From NCBI RefSeq assembly GCF_001937195.1, contig NZ_MSDO01000020.1:142975-206974 (forward strand): a stretch of DNA of 64,000 nucleotides, in the 5' to 3' direction. This document shows positions 43,403-53,638 of this stretch, piece by piece; the first letter of the stretch is position 1; every line of letters starts with the position of its first letter. The notes under the pieces are model-generated. The model saw nothing but the letters and a program-made list of their open reading frames with translations, was not told the DNA's origin and made no database searches. This stretch comes from Salinicola socius (GTDB taxonomy: Bacteria; Pseudomonadota; Gammaproteobacteria; Pseudomonadales; Halomonadaceae). A program made the position numbers and the translations under genes.

Positions 43403-44359
43403 TCAGATATCCAGCGCCTGCTTGACTGCCGGCAAGCCCGGCTCGCCGTCGACGGTCTTCACGCCCTCGAGCCATCCGTCCAGGGTTTCGGGGTGAGCCT
43501 TGAGCCAGGCGCGGGCAGCGTCCTTCTCGTCTTCGCCATCGTCCATGATGCTACCCATCACTTCGTTCTCCATGTCCAGCGTGAAGCTCAGATTCTGGAG
43601 CAGCTGGCCGACATTGCCGCACTCGTCGACATAACCGGCACGCGTGTTGGTATAGACGGTGGCACCGCCGTAATCCGGCCCGAAGTAGTCATCCGCACCG
43701 GACAGGTAGCCGATATCGAAATTGGTATTCATCGGGTGCGGCGCCCAGCCCAGGAACACCATCCAGTCCTTGGTGCGGGTACGCGCTCTGACTTCGGCCA
43801 GCATGCCGGCCTCGCTGGAGTCGACGAGTTGCCAGTCCCCCAGGCCAAAGGCGTCGTCGTCGATCATCTGCTGGATGATCATGTTGCCGTCGTTGCCCGC
43901 TTCGATCCCGAACAGCTTGTGGCCGAACTGATCGGCGTGAGCGTCCAGATCGGCGACCGATTTCACCCCGGCGTCGATGACGTATTCGGGCACGGCCAGG
44001 GTGTACTTGGCACCTTCGAGATTGGCGCGCGGCCGATCGACCTGCCCTTTCTCGATGTAGGGGTCGCTGATCGACTTCATCGACGGCATCCAGTTGCCGA
44101 GGAACACGTCGAAATCGCCGCCTTTCATGCCCGCGTAAGCGACCGGCACGGAAACGGTGTCGGAAGTCGCTTCATAGCCGAGCCCCTCGAGCACGACGCT
44201 GGCCAGTGCGGTGGTCGCCTGGATGTCGGTCCAGCCCACTTCGGCAAAGCGAACGGTCTGGCAGCTCTCGGGTTCCTGACTCTGGGCCTGGGCTTGAGTC
44301 ATCGGCGCTACGGCCAGCGCGGCCCCGGCGAGGGTCCACGCGATGGATGGGGTTTTCAT
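43403..44359 (-). CDS. choX: Choline/betaine ABC transporter substrate-binding protein
   Basis: The protein has 318 residues from the ATG with GGGAG upstream. A signal peptide (MKTPSIAWTLAGAALAVAP onwards, cleaved near AQA) precedes an OpuAC-type domain: VRFAEVGWTDIQATTALASV, VPVAYAGMKGGDFDVFLGNW, a hinge ALDAH-like region and GWAPHPMNTNFDIGYLSG. This matches choline-binding ChoX more than ProX. Choline delivered to the periplasm-facing permease would supply the Bet enzymes. It diverges from betI, across a shared regulatory gap. No permease or ATPase genes follow; tRNA genes do, so ChoX depends on transporter subunits elsewhere. Confidence 0.88.
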   Translation of the reverse strand: MKTPSIAWTLAGAALAVAPMTQAQAQSQEPESCQTVRFAEVGWTDIQATTALASVVLEGLGYEATSDTVSVPVAYAGMKGGDFDVFLGNWMPSMKSISDPYIEKGQVDRPRANLEGAKYTLAVPEYVIDAGVKSVADLDAHADQFGHKLFGIEAGNDGNMIIQQMIDDDAFGLGDWQLVDSSEAGMLAEVRARTRTKDWMVFLGWAPHPMNTNFDIGYLSGADDYFGPDYGGATVYTNTRAGYVDECGNVGQLLQNLSFTLDMENEVMGSIMDDGEDEKDAARAWLKAHPETLDGWLEGVKTVDGEPGLPAVKQALDI

Positions 44360-44409
44360 GGTGCTTGAACTCCCTGATCTATTATAAGTTATCGTCAATA
44401 ATCACTGGT

Positions 44410-44437
44410 TATCGAATGCCAGGATTTCCATTCGATA
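44410..44437. promoter_or_regulatory. Inverted repeat, probable operator for choX or betIBA
   Basis: TATCGAATG-N10-CATTCGATA, a perfect 9-base inverted repeat about 50 bases before the choX start. It does not resemble the BetI box, so another regulator may bind. Confidence 0.5.
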
Positions 44438-44453
44438 GCACAATACACTAGTT

Positions 44454-44477
44454 TTTATTGATTGACCGTTCAATAAA
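44454..44477. promoter_or_regulatory. BetI operator
   Basis: TTTATTGA-TTGACCGT-TCAATAAA, perfect 8-base arms, close to the BetI site of E. coli (ATTGATTGGACGTTCAAT). It covers the -35 box of the betI promoter; choline would release BetI. Confidence 0.75.
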
Positions 44478-44490
44478 AAATTTCCATAAT
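44462..44490 (+). promoter_or_regulatory. Sigma-70 promoter of betIBA
   Basis: TTGACC-N17-CATAAT, five of six matches in each box; the -35 box lies within the BetI operator. Confidence 0.65.
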
Positions 44491-44695
44491 GGTCGCCTCA
44501 GCTGATGTTGAAAGCCAAGTTAATGATAGCTCGACGCACAACCGCTAGCTTGGCAGGGATCAACAAGCCAAGGCACTGGCACACCAGGGCAATGGCGGTT
44601 CGTGCGTCAGGACCGGCGCAGTCGGTCATCCACGCTCGCCTGGAGCGGGTTGACCTCGGTCTCATCACTTCAGCCCCGATTCAGGAGGAAAGCCC

Positions 44696-45316
44696 GTGCC
44701 GAAACTGGGTATGCAGCCCATTCGTCGCCGACAGTTGATCCAGGCGACGCTGGAAGCGATCGACGACGTCGGCCTGGCCGATGCCACGATCGCGCGTATC
44801 GCCAAGCGGGCGGGCGTTTCCACCGGCATCATCAGCCACTATTTCGCCGGCAAGGATGGACTGCTGGAAGCGACCATGCGCCAGGTGTTGAGCGACCTGG
44901 GCACGGCGGTACTGGAGCGGCGCGCGGCGCTGGGCAACGCGCCGCCGGAGGCGCACCTGCATGCGATCATCGACGGCAACTTCGATCGCAGCCAGACCAG
45001 CCAATCGGTCATGAAGACCTGGCTGGCATTCTGGGCCAGCAGCATGCATCACCGCCCGCTTCAGCGGCTGCAGCGGGTCAACGATCGCCGGCTCTACTCC
45101 AATTTGAGCTGTCAGTTTCGACGCGTGCTGCCCAAGCAGGAGGCACGAAACGCCGCTCGCGGCCTGGCGGCGCTGATCGACGGCCTATGGCTGCGCGGCG
45201 CCCTGGCCCAGGAAGGGCTCAACGTGGATCGCGCCCGACAACTGGCCTACGACTATGTGCGGGTGCAGCTCGAGGCAGCCCAACATAACCGGGCGCGGGC
45301 CAACGACTACGCTTGA
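44696..45316 (+). CDS. betI: Choline-responsive TetR-type repressor BetI
   Basis: The protein has 206 residues, with a GTG start and AGGAGG eight bases upstream. The N-terminal helix-turn-helix ([21 protein letters not shown]) follows [21 protein letters not shown]. The effector domain has [21 protein letters not shown] and [14 protein letters not shown], as in BetI. It represses bet genes in the absence of choline and probably autoregulates through the site at 44454. First gene of betI-betB-betA. Confidence 0.95.
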   Translation: MPKLGMQPIRRRQLIQATLEAIDDVGLADATIARIAKRAGVSTGIISHYFAGKDGLLEATMRQVLSDLGTAVLERRAALGNAPPEAHLHAIIDGNFDRSQTSQSVMKTWLAFWASSMHHRPLQRLQRVNDRRLYSNLSCQFRRVLPKQEARNAARGLAALIDGLWLRGALAQEGLNVDRARQLAYDYVRVQLEAAQHNRARANDYA

Positions 45317-45374
45317 GAACGCAGAGCCGTTCGGACGACAAGCCGGGTCGTAACCTCTGGGCTGCCCGGAACGC

Positions 45375-45446
45375 CGAGGCTTTCGGAAACATCGAGGCTC
45401 TCGGAAACATCGACGCGCTCGGAAACACCGACGCTTCTCAAAAGCG
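45375..45446. repeat. Four tandem 18 bp repeats
   Basis: Units at 45375, 45393, 45411 and 45429, from CGAGGCTTTCGGAAACAT with increasing divergence to the right. Between betI and betB. Confidence 0.9.
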
Positions 45447-45538
45447 TCTAGCCTGTTCAGGTATGCCTGGACGCTTCAGCGCGCAAAAGCCCGTGCACGG
45501 ACCGTCGCGCATGCAGCGCCCGGTTACCGACAAATTAT

Positions 45539-45592
45539 TCAAGACAGTTTGTCATTTGAAGACAGTTCGTCACTTGAAGACAGTCCGCTCAC
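45539..45592. repeat. Three tandem 18 bp repeats
   Basis: Units at 45539, 45557 and 45575; the consensus is TGAAGACAGTTCGTCACT. Unrelated in sequence to the array at 45375. Confidence 0.9.
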
Positions 45593-45676
45593 AGACATTT
45601 CATCGATAGATAGCGCCTGAAGCCACAACGCGCTTCGGCACCGCTGTTTCATTCGCCACTCGAAGGGAGAGTCACC

Positions 45677-47146
45677 ATGGCACGACTCGAAACGCAGACA
45701 CTTTACATCGACGGCCGCCACACGCCGGCCAGCGGCAGCGACACCTTCGATGCCGTCAATCCGGCCAATGGCGAGGTCATTGCCAGCGTCCACCAGGCGA
45801 CCGCCGCCGATGTCGACAAGGCGATCGAAAGCGCCCAGCGCGCTCAGCGGCAATGGGCGGCGATGACCGGCATGGAGCGCGCACGGATCATGCACAAGGC
45901 CGTTGCCCTGCTGCGGCAACGCAACGACGAGCTGGCCGAACTCGAAACGCTGAACACCGGCAAGCCGATCAGCGAGACGACCAGCGTCGACGTCGTGACC
46001 GGGGCGGATGCGCTGGAATACTTCGCCGGTCTGGCGCCGAGCATCGAAGGCACGCAGATTCCCCTGCGCGAGGACTCGTTCGTCTACACCCGTCGCGAAC
46101 CGCTGGGTGTCATCGGCGCTATCGGCGCATGGAACTACCCGATCCAGATCGCCTGCTGGAAAGCCGCTCCAGCCCTGGCGGCGGGTAATGCGGTCGTATT
46201 CAAGCCGAGCGAGGTCACCCCGCTGACCGCGCTCAAACTGGCCGAGATCTTCACTGAAGCGGGCCTGCCGGATGGCGTGTTCAACGTGGTCCAGGGTGAC
46301 GGTAGCGTCGGCGCCATGCTCACCGAGCATCCGGGGCTCGCCAAGATCACCTTCACCGGCGAAGTGGGTACCGGCAAGAAGGTCATGTCCGCCGCCGCCG
46401 GCTCGACGCTCAAGGACGTCACCATGGAGCTCGGCGGCAAATCGCCGCTGATCGTGTTTGACGATGCCGATCTCGACCGTGCTGCCGACGGCGCCATGAT
46501 GGCCAACTTCTATTCCAGCGGCCAGGTCTGCACCAACGGCACACGGGTGTTCGTGCACCGCTCGGTCAAGGATGCCTTCGAGGCCAAGATCGTCGAGCGG
46601 GTCAACCGCATCAAGGCCGGCGATCCGCTGGATCCGGAAACCAATTTCGGGCCGCTGGTCAGCTTCGAGCACCTGGAAAAGGTCGCGAGCTATCTCGACA
46701 TTGCCAAACAGGATGGCGCTCGTCTGCTGGTGGGCGGCGGGCGCCTGACCGACGGCGAATTCGCCAAGGGTGCCTGGGTCGCCCCGACCGTCTACACCGA
46801 CTGCCAGGACGAGATGCGAATCGTGCGCGAGGAGATCTTCGGCCCGATCATGGCGATTCTCTCCTTCGACGACGAGGACGAAGTGATTCGCCGCGCCAAC
46901 GACACAGAATACGGCCTGGCCGCGGGTCTGTTCACCGAAGGGCTCAATCGCGCCCATCGGGTCATTCACCAGATCGAAGCCGGCATCTGCTGGATCAACA
47001 CCTGGGGTGACTCCCCCGCCGAAATGCCGGTGGGCGGCTACAAGCAGTCGGGCATCGGTCGCGAAAACGGCGTCGAGACGCTGGCGCACTACACCCAGAC
47101 CAAATCCGTGCAGGTCGAGATGGGACCGTTCGCCTCAGTTTTCTGA
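45677..47146 (+). CDS. betB: Betaine aldehyde dehydrogenase
   Basis: The protein has 489 residues; GAAGGGAG precedes the ATG. ALDH motifs in order: [55 protein letters not shown] with the general-base glutamate, and [12 protein letters not shown] with the catalytic cysteine. [26 protein letters not shown] is typical of BetB. It oxidises betaine aldehyde to glycine betaine with NAD(P)+, giving the compatible solute. 360 bases after betI and 109 before betA. Confidence 0.96.
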   Translation: MARLETQTLYIDGRHTPASGSDTFDAVNPANGEVIASVHQATAADVDKAIESAQRAQRQWAAMTGMERARIMHKAVALLRQRNDELAELETLNTGKPISETTSVDVVTGADALEYFAGLAPSIEGTQIPLREDSFVYTRREPLGVIGAIGAWNYPIQIACWKAAPALAAGNAVVFKPSEVTPLTALKLAEIFTEAGLPDGVFNVVQGDGSVGAMLTEHPGLAKITFTGEVGTGKKVMSAAAGSTLKDVTMELGGKSPLIVFDDADLDRAADGAMMANFYSSGQVCTNGTRVFVHRSVKDAFEAKIVERVNRIKAGDPLDPETNFGPLVSFEHLEKVASYLDIAKQDGARLLVGGGRLTDGEFAKGAWVAPTVYTDCQDEMRIVREEIFGPIMAILSFDDEDEVIRRANDTEYGLAAGLFTEGLNRAHRVIHQIEAGICWINTWGDSPAEMPVGGYKQSGIGRENGVETLAHYTQTKSVQVEMGPFASVF

Positions 47147-47255
47147 CCGGCAACGGGCAGCGCTCGATCGGACGGCGTCGTCTGATCGAGCGCGCACCAT
47201 TCTCCGCCCCGTTCATCGCTCGTCGCCATCCTCTAACCCCACCAGGAGCGTGTGT

Positions 47256-48956
47256 ATGCAACAGGCCCAGGAATTCGATTACATCATCATTGGCGCCGGT
47301 TCGGCGGGTAACGTCCTCGCCACGCGCCTGACCGAGGATCCGGCCATCAGCGTGCTGTTGCTGGAGGCCGGCGGCCCGGACTATCGCGCCGATTTCCGCA
47401 CCCAGATGCCGGCCGCGCTGGCGTATCCCCTGCAAGGCAAGCGCTACAACTGGGCGTTCGAGACCGACCCCGAACCGCACATGGACAACCGCCGCATGGA
47501 GTGCGGCCGCGGCAAGGGCCTGGGCGGCTCTTCGCTGATCAACGGCATGTGCTACATCCGCGGCAATGCGCTGGATCTGGACAACTGGGCCAAGCGGCCC
47601 GGGCTGGAAGACTGGGGGTACAGCGACTGCCTGCCCTATTATCGCAAGGCGGAAACCCGCGATATCGGTCCCAACGATTATCACGGTGGCGACGGTCCGC
47701 TGAGCGTGGCGACGCCCAAGGCCGGCAACAATCCGCTGTATCAGGCCTTCATCGAGGCGGGCGTGCAGGCCGGATATCCGCGTACCGACGATCTCAACGG
47801 CTACCAGCAGGAGGGCTTCGGTCCGATGGACCGGTCGACGACGCCCAACGGACGGCGCTCTTCCACCGCGCGCGGCTATCTGGATATCGCCAAGGGTCGC
47901 GAAAATCTGACCATCGTTACCCATGCCACCACCGACCGGATCCTGTTCGAGGACCAGCGCGCCGTGGGGGTCAACTACCTGCACGACCATCTCAACAACA
48001 GCCTGCCGCGCCAGGCACTGGCACGCCGCGAGGTTCTGCTCTGCGGCGGGGCGATCGCCTCGCCTCAGATCCTGCAGCGCTCGGGCGTCGGCAATCCGGA
48101 ACTGCTGGAGAAGCTCGGCATTCCCGTCGTCCATCCGCTCAAGGGCGTCGGCGAGAATCTGCAGGATCATCTGGAGATGTATATCCAGTACGAGTGCAAG
48201 CAGCCGGTGTCGCTCTATCCGTCGCTCAAGTGGTACAACCAACCGAAGATCGGCGCGGAGTGGATGTTCCTGGGCAAGGGGATCGGTGCCAGCAACCAGT
48301 TCGAGGCCGGCGGATTCATCCGCAGCGACGACAGCGAAGAATGGCCCAACATCCAGTACCACTTCCTGCCGATCGCGATCAGCTACAACGGCAAGAGCGC
48401 GGTCCAGGCCCACGGTTTTCAGGCCCATGTCGGCTCGATGCGCTCCGAGAGTCGCGGTCGCGTTCAGCTTGTCGACAAGAACCCGCGCAGCGCGCCCAGC
48501 ATCCTGTTCAACTACATGGCTACCGAGCGCGACTGGGAAGAGTTCCGCGCCGCGATCCGCCTGACCCGCGAGATCATCGACCAGCCGGCCATGGATGCCT
48601 ATCGCGGTCGGGAAATCTCGCCGGGGCCGGACGTGAAGTCCGACGAAGAGCTCGATGCCTTCGTGCGCCAGCACGCCGAGACCGCCTACCATCCTTGCGG
48701 TACCTGCCGCATGGGCACCGGCGACGATGCGGTGGTCGATCATGAAGGTCGCGTTCACGGTATCGAGGGGCTGCGTGTCATCGACGCCTCGATCATGCCG
48801 CAGATCGTGACCGGCAATCTCAACGCCACCACCATCATGATCGCCGAAAAGCTCGCCGATCGCGTGCGCGGCCGCGAGCCGCTGCCGGCATCGGATGCGC
48901 CCTACTATGTCGCCAATGGTGCGCCAGCCCGACAAACGCCCGCACGAGGCGTATGA
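47256..48956 (+). CDS. betA: Choline dehydrogenase
   Basis: The protein has 566 residues from the ATG with AGGAG nine bases upstream. It is a GMC flavoprotein: the FAD-binding [66 protein letters not shown] and the catalytic histidine region [10 protein letters not shown]. It oxidises choline to betaine aldehyde at the membrane. The last gene of the bet operon, followed by a terminator hairpin. Confidence 0.96.
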   Translation: MQQAQEFDYIIIGAGSAGNVLATRLTEDPAISVLLLEAGGPDYRADFRTQMPAALAYPLQGKRYNWAFETDPEPHMDNRRMECGRGKGLGGSSLINGMCYIRGNALDLDNWAKRPGLEDWGYSDCLPYYRKAETRDIGPNDYHGGDGPLSVATPKAGNNPLYQAFIEAGVQAGYPRTDDLNGYQQEGFGPMDRSTTPNGRRSSTARGYLDIAKGRENLTIVTHATTDRILFEDQRAVGVNYLHDHLNNSLPRQALARREVLLCGGAIASPQILQRSGVGNPELLEKLGIPVVHPLKGVGENLQDHLEMYIQYECKQPVSLYPSLKWYNQPKIGAEWMFLGKGIGASNQFEAGGFIRSDDSEEWPNIQYHFLPIAISYNGKSAVQAHGFQAHVGSMRSESRGRVQLVDKNPRSAPSILFNYMATERDWEEFRAAIRLTREIIDQPAMDAYRGREISPGPDVKSDEELDAFVRQHAETAYHPCGTCRMGTGDDAVVDHEGRVHGIEGLRVIDASIMPQIVTGNLNATTIMIAEKLADRVRGREPLPASDAPYYVANGAPARQTPARGV

Positions 48957-49280
48957 CTCAGGCCGAGCGATTCGACGCCCGTCGCGGGCCTGAAGTATGC
49001 TCACCCCGGTCGCGACCGCTGCCCGGCCCTCAGGGTCGGGCAGCTTCGTTTATGCCCCGACGTCAATTCCTACCTGTCCGCGTTGCCAGCTCGGTTCATC
49101 CCGGCGGCAGCCACCAGCGCGAAATCCGCGCCATCTCGCGCGAATTATTTACGCGCTAGTTGCGCATTCTTCGAACAGTGTTCCTTTACACTGAGTTCGC
49201 CTTTACCCTAGTTCGATCACTCATCGTTCGACTTATGTAGCACGCTCGTTACTCAGCTAGCACAAGGATCGTTGTCCGCC
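48957..49280. other. Gap between betA and the efflux operon
   Basis: It holds the bet terminator (49018-49044) and then an AT-richer segment before mdtA that probably carries its promoter. TTTACA near 49190 is a possible -35 box. No gene is evident. Confidence 0.4.
49018..49044 (+). terminator. Terminator of the bet operon
   Basis: GCTGCCCG...CGGGCAGC, a stem of eight or more pairs that can extend through the CCCT/AGGG pair, followed by TTCGTTT, 62 bases after the betA stop. Confidence 0.65.
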
Positions 49281-50516
49281 ATGCCGTCTTCTTCTTCGTC
49301 GTCTCGCTCCCGCCGACCGTTGCGCTGGCTGTGGATTCTGTTGGTTGTGGTCATCGTGGCCGGTGGCGCCTACTACTGGTTCGGTGGAGACAGCGGCGCC
49401 GACACGCCGGCCGCGGAAGACGGTCAGCGTGGTGCGCCGGCAACGGCGATTTCCGCGGTGGCGGCCAGCCAGGGCGATCTTCCCATCGAACTGACCGCGC
49501 TGGGCACGGTGCGTCCGCTCTCCAGCGTTGCGGTGCGGCCACGGGTCGAGGGTGAGCTGCTGTCGGTGAATTTCGAGGAGGGAGACACGGTCCAGAAAGG
49601 CCAGCAGATCGCGCAGATCGATCCGCGGGATTACCAGGCACAGCTGGATCAGGCGAAAGGCCAACTGGCTCAGGATCGGGCCCAACTGGCCTCGGCGAAA
49701 GAAGATCTGGCGCGCTACGAGAAGCTGATCAAGACCAACTACGTCTCGCGTCAGGAACTGGAACAGCAGCGCCAGCTGGTGCGCCAGTATCAGGGCACCG
49801 TCGCCAGCGATCAGGCCAGTGTTCAGAGCGCTCAGGTGCAGCTCGACTACACCGACATCGTCGCCCCGATCACCGGCGTGGTGGGTATCCGCAACGTCGA
49901 TCCGGGCAATATCGTCCAGCTCGGCGACGATGATCCGATCGTCACCATCACCCAGCTCGACCCGATCTCGGTGATCTTCTCGTTGCCCAGCCGCTATGTC
50001 GATACCGTGCGCAGCGGCCTGACCGATGGCGATCATCCAACGGTCAGCGTGACCGGGACCGATGGCGAGACCTATTCGGGTCAACTGAGCAGTATCGACA
50101 GCAACATCAACAGCGCCACGGGCACGATTCGCCTGCGCGCCACCTTCGACAACCCGGTCGGCGGTCTCTACCCCAACGCCTATGTCGATGTCAGCCTGGT
50201 CTCGCAGATCCTGCGCGACCAGGTCATCGTACCCGAGCCGGCGGTACAGACCGGGCAGGACGGCAACTACGTCTACGTGGTCAAGGACGACGGCACCGTC
50301 ACTCGTCGCGAGGTGACGCTGGTGGCGACCCAGAACTCGCAGAGCGCCCTCTCCTCCGGCGTCGAAGCCGGGGAGCGCGTGGTCGTCGACGGTGTCGACA
50401 GCCTGCGCGAAGGCGCCAAGGTACGCGTGGTCAGCGATGCGCTGCCGGGAGAGTCGAGTGACGAGGTGGCGGATCCCGCTGCCGCTACCGACGACGGTGA
50501 CGGCAGCGCATCATGA
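49281..50516 (+). CDS. mdtA: RND efflux periplasmic adaptor (MdtA-like)
   Basis: The protein has about 411 residues. ATG at 49281 is chosen; a TTG three codons earlier is also possible with the AAGGA at 49264. A serine/arginine-rich N-terminus precedes a membrane anchor (WLWILLVVVIVAGGAYYW). The HlyD-type core has LTALGTVRPLSSVAVRPRVEG, a coiled-coil hairpin (about 115-180: QLDQAKGQLAQDRAQLASAKE) and the lipoyl half YTDIVAPITGVVGIRNVDPGN. It links two RND pumps downstream to an outer-membrane channel, which is not in the window. Confidence 0.88.
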   Translation: MPSSSSSSRSRRPLRWLWILLVVVIVAGGAYYWFGGDSGADTPAAEDGQRGAPATAISAVAASQGDLPIELTALGTVRPLSSVAVRPRVEGELLSVNFEEGDTVQKGQQIAQIDPRDYQAQLDQAKGQLAQDRAQLASAKEDLARYEKLIKTNYVSRQELEQQRQLVRQYQGTVASDQASVQSAQVQLDYTDIVAPITGVVGIRNVDPGNIVQLGDDDPIVTITQLDPISVIFSLPSRYVDTVRSGLTDGDHPTVSVTGTDGETYSGQLSSIDSNINSATGTIRLRATFDNPVGGLYPNAYVDVSLVSQILRDQVIVPEPAVQTGQDGNYVYVVKDDGTVTRREVTLVATQNSQSALSSGVEAGERVVVDGVDSLREGAKVRVVSDALPGESSDEVADPAAATDDGDGSAS

Positions 50517-53500
50517 ATCCGTCCCGCCTGTTCATCCTGCGGCCGGTCGCCACGTCACTGGTGATGCTGGCGATCCTGATCGCCGGCGCCATGGCCTATC
50601 GGCTGTTGACCATCTCGTCGCTGCCGGAAGTGGATTTCCCCACGATTCAGGTCACCACGCTCTATCCCGGAGCCGGTCCCGACGTGATGCTCTCTCACGT
50701 CACCTCCCCGCTGGAGGACGAGCTGGGCGAGATCTCGGGGCTGGAGGACATGAGTTCGACCAGCACCGGCGGCGCTTCGCTGATCACGCTGCGCTTCTCG
50801 CTGGATTCCGACCTGGGCGTCGCCGAGCAGGAGGTCCAGGCGGCACTGAACCAGGCCGAGACGCTGCTGCCCGACGACCTGCCCCGACCACCCAGCTACA
50901 GCAAGGTCAATCCGGCCGACACCCCGATCATGACGCTGGCGGTGAGTTCGAAGACGTTACCGCTGACCCAGGTCTACGATCTGGTCGACACCCGCATCGC
51001 GCAGAAGATCGCCCAGATCAGCGGCGTGGGACAGGTCAAGCTGGCCGGCGGCCACCAGCCGGCCGTGCGCATCAGCGTCGATTCACGCCAGCTTGCCGCC
51101 TACGGGCTCGATCTCGCCGCGGTGCGAAGCGCCGTCGATGCCGCCAACGTCAATCAGGCCAAGGGAACGCTATACGGCCCCTACCGCGCCTACAGTATCG
51201 ACGCCAACGATCAATTGCTGTCGGCGAGCGGCTACCGGGATCTGATTCTCAAGAGCGACAGCGGCTCGGTGCTGCGGCTGTCGGACGTGGCCACCGTCGA
51301 AGACGGTGCCGAGAACGCCTACCTTTCGGCCTGGGCCAACCGTGAAGGCGCCATCCTCATCGACGTGCTGCGCCAGCCCGGCGCCAACGTCGTCGGTGTC
51401 GCCGACGCCATCAAGCAGAACCTGCCGGGACTGGAGAACACCCTGCCGGCCAATGTCGATGTCGACATACTCACCGACCGCACCACCACCATTCGCGCCG
51501 CGGTGGAGGACGTGCAGTTCGAATTGATTCTCGCCATCGGCCTGGTCGTGATGGTGACGTTTCTGTTCCTGCGCAATATTCCGGCCACGCTGATTCCCAG
51601 CCTGGCGGTGCCGCTGTCACTGGTGGGCACCTTCGGAGCGATGTATCTGGCGGGGTTCAGCCTCAACAACCTGACCCTGATGGCGTTGACCATCGCCACC
51701 GGCTTCGTCATCGACGATGCCATCGTGGTGCTGGAGAACATCACCCGCTACATCGAGAAGGGCGAAAAGCCGCTGGCCGCGGCACTCAAGGGTTCCCGCC
51801 AGATCGCTTTCACCATTCTCTCGCTGACGATCTCGCTGCTGGCGGTGCTGATACCGCTGGTATTCATGAGCGGCGTGGTCGGCGTGCTGTTCCGCGAATT
51901 CGCGCTGACGCTGGCGATCTCGATCCTGATCTCCGCCTTCGTCTCGCTGACGCTGACGCCGATGCTGTGCGCGCGCTGGCTCAAGCAGCGCCCACAGGCC
52001 GCCGGCGCGACGCAAGGCGACGCCGAAGCGGATGACGAAGCCATGGTTCGCAACCGCCAGGGCCTGTTCGGCCGGCTGACCCGCGGCTACGAGCATGCAC
52101 TGGACTGGATTCTGGGTCACCAGACGCTGACGCTGCTGGTCGCGGTCGCCACCCTGGGCGTCACCGCCGTGCTGTTCCTCGCCACGCCCAAGGGGCTATT
52201 CCCGGTGCAGGATACCGGCGTCATCCGCGGCATCACCACCGCGACCCAGTCGACCTCGTTCGAGGCGATGTCGGCACGCCAGCAACAGCTGGTCGACCGG
52301 CTGCTCGAGGATCCGGCGGTCGAAAGTCTTTCGTCCAGCGTCGGCATCGATGGTACCAACACCACGCTCAACGGCGGACGACTCTCGATCAACCTCAAGC
52401 CGCTCGACGCGCGCGGCGACATGAACAGCGTGCTGACTCGGCTGCGCCGCGAAAGCCATGACATTCCCGGCCTGTCGCTCGCGCTGCAGCCGGTACAGGA
52501 CCTGACGCTGGAAGACACCATCAGCCGCTATCCCTATCAGTTCGCACTGACCCAGGGCGACCGCGAGGGCTTGAACCGCGATGCCCAAAAACTGCTGGAG
52601 ACGCTCGAACGGTCTCCGGCCATCGCCAACGTCAGCAGCGATATCCAGAACGAGGGACGCAAACTCGAGGTCACCATCGACCGCGCCCGCGCCGGGCGGC
52701 TCGGCATCAGCGTCGCCGACATCGACGATGCGCTCTACGATGCCTTCGGCCAGCGCCTGATCTCGACCATTTTCACCCAGGCCAGCCAGTACCGTGTGGT
52801 GCTCGCGGCCAACGCCACCGACAGCGAAGGCCCGGAAGCGTTATCGCGCCTCTACGTCAGCAACGACGACGATGAGCTGGTGCCGCTGTCGACGCTGGTG
52901 ACCCTGGCCGAGCGCACCACCCCGCTCTCGCTGCAGCGCCAGAACCAGTTCCCCTCTGCGCTGATGTCGTTCGCCGTCGCCGACGGCTATTCGCTGTCGG
53001 ATGCGTTCGATGCCGTCGACCGGGCGGCGGCCGAAACATTGAGCGATCAGACCACGCTGGATTACCGCGGCTCGGCACTGGCCTATAACCAGTCGACCAC
53101 CGATACGCTGTGGCTGATTCTCGCCGCCATCGTCACCATGTATATCGTGCTGGGCGTGCTCTACGAGAGCTACATCCATCCGTTGACGATCCTGTCGACG
53201 CTGCCGTCCGCCGCCATCGGCGCCCTGCTGGCACTGCAGATCAGCGGCTATTCGCTCGGGCTGGTGGCGATCATCGGCATCATTCTGCTGATCGGCATCG
53301 TCAAGAAGAACGCGATCATGATGATCGACTTCGCGCTGGAGGCGCAGCGCGAGCGCGGCATGTCGGCGGAAAAGGCGATCCATACCGCCGCACTGCTGCG
53401 TTTCCGGCCGATCATGATGACCACCTGCGCAGCACTGCTGGGTGCGCTGCCGCTGATGTTCGCCAGCGGCTATGGCGCCGAGCTTCGCCAGCCACTGGGC

Positions 53501-53638
53501 GTGACCATGGTCGGCGGACTGCTGTTCAGCCAGCTGCTGACGCTGTTCACCACCCCGGTGATCTACCTGTTCTTCGACCGCCAGGCTTCGCGCTGGCGGC
53601 GCAGTGACAGCGAAAGCGGTGCCGAGGTCACGTCGTGA
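50513..53638 (+). CDS. mdtB: RND multidrug transporter subunit (MdtB-like)
   Basis: The protein has 1041 residues. FILRPVATSLVMLAILIAG is the first helix. The proton-relay region in TM4 is GFVIDDAIVVLENI, with the duplicated half at IIGIILLIGIVKKNAIMMIDFAL. Two periplasmic loops and twelve membrane helices are present. MdtB and MdtC form a heteromeric trimer in E. coli. Its ATG overlaps the mdtA stop by four bases. The protein differs from the next one by an insertion rich in acid residues after CARWLKQ. Confidence 0.9.
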   Translation: MNPSRLFILRPVATSLVMLAILIAGAMAYRLLTISSLPEVDFPTIQVTTLYPGAGPDVMLSHVTSPLEDELGEISGLEDMSSTSTGGASLITLRFSLDSDLGVAEQEVQAALNQAETLLPDDLPRPPSYSKVNPADTPIMTLAVSSKTLPLTQVYDLVDTRIAQKIAQISGVGQVKLAGGHQPAVRISVDSRQLAAYGLDLAAVRSAVDAANVNQAKGTLYGPYRAYSIDANDQLLSASGYRDLILKSDSGSVLRLSDVATVEDGAENAYLSAWANREGAILIDVLRQPGANVVGVADAIKQNLPGLENTLPANVDVDILTDRTTTIRAAVEDVQFELILAIGLVVMVTFLFLRNIPATLIPSLAVPLSLVGTFGAMYLAGFSLNNLTLMALTIATGFVIDDAIVVLENITRYIEKGEKPLAAALKGSRQIAFTILSLTISLLAVLIPLVFMSGVVGVLFREFALTLAISILISAFVSLTLTPMLCARWLKQRPQAAGATQGDAEADDEAMVRNRQGLFGRLTRGYEHALDWILGHQTLTLLVAVATLGVTAVLFLATPKGLFPVQDTGVIRGITTATQSTSFEAMSARQQQLVDRLLEDPAVESLSSSVGIDGTNTTLNGGRLSINLKPLDARGDMNSVLTRLRRESHDIPGLSLALQPVQDLTLEDTISRYPYQFALTQGDREGLNRDAQKLLETLERSPAIANVSSDIQNEGRKLEVTIDRARAGRLGISVADIDDALYDAFGQRLISTIFTQASQYRVVLAANATDSEGPEALSRLYVSNDDDELVPLSTLVTLAERTTPLSLQRQNQFPSALMSFAVADGYSLSDAFDAVDRAAAETLSDQTTLDYRGSALAYNQSTTDTLWLILAAIVTMYIVLGVLYESYIHPLTILSTLPSAAIGALLALQISGYSLGLVAIIGIILLIGIVKKNAIMMIDFALEAQRERGMSAEKAIHTAALLRFRPIMMTTCAALLGALPLMFASGYGAELRQPLGVTMVGGLLFSQLLTLFTTPVIYLFFDRQASRWRRSDSESGAEVTS

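Larger units (their letters stand above)
44360..44695. promoter_or_regulatory. Shared choX-betI regulatory gap
   Basis: 336 bases, AT-rich near choX. It contains a BetI-type operator overlapping a rightward promoter (44454-44490) and a second 9-base inverted repeat (44410-44437). The roughly 200-base leader before betI holds no other structure that I can see. Confidence 0.6.
45317..45676. other. betI-betB gap filled with two tandem-repeat arrays
   Basis: 360 bases without a gene, unusually long within a bet operon. It contains the 18 bp arrays at 45375-45446 and 45539-45592. No promoter or terminator is obvious. Confidence 0.6.

Noticed and set aside
45375..45592. CRISPR-like repeats between betI and betB
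   Set aside because: Units are directly adjacent without spacers, and diverge progressively; these are simple tandem repeats and no cas genes are present.
46995..49004. Long open frames antisense to betB and betA
   Set aside because: They are mirror images of well-conserved enzymes in high-GC sequence and match no family.
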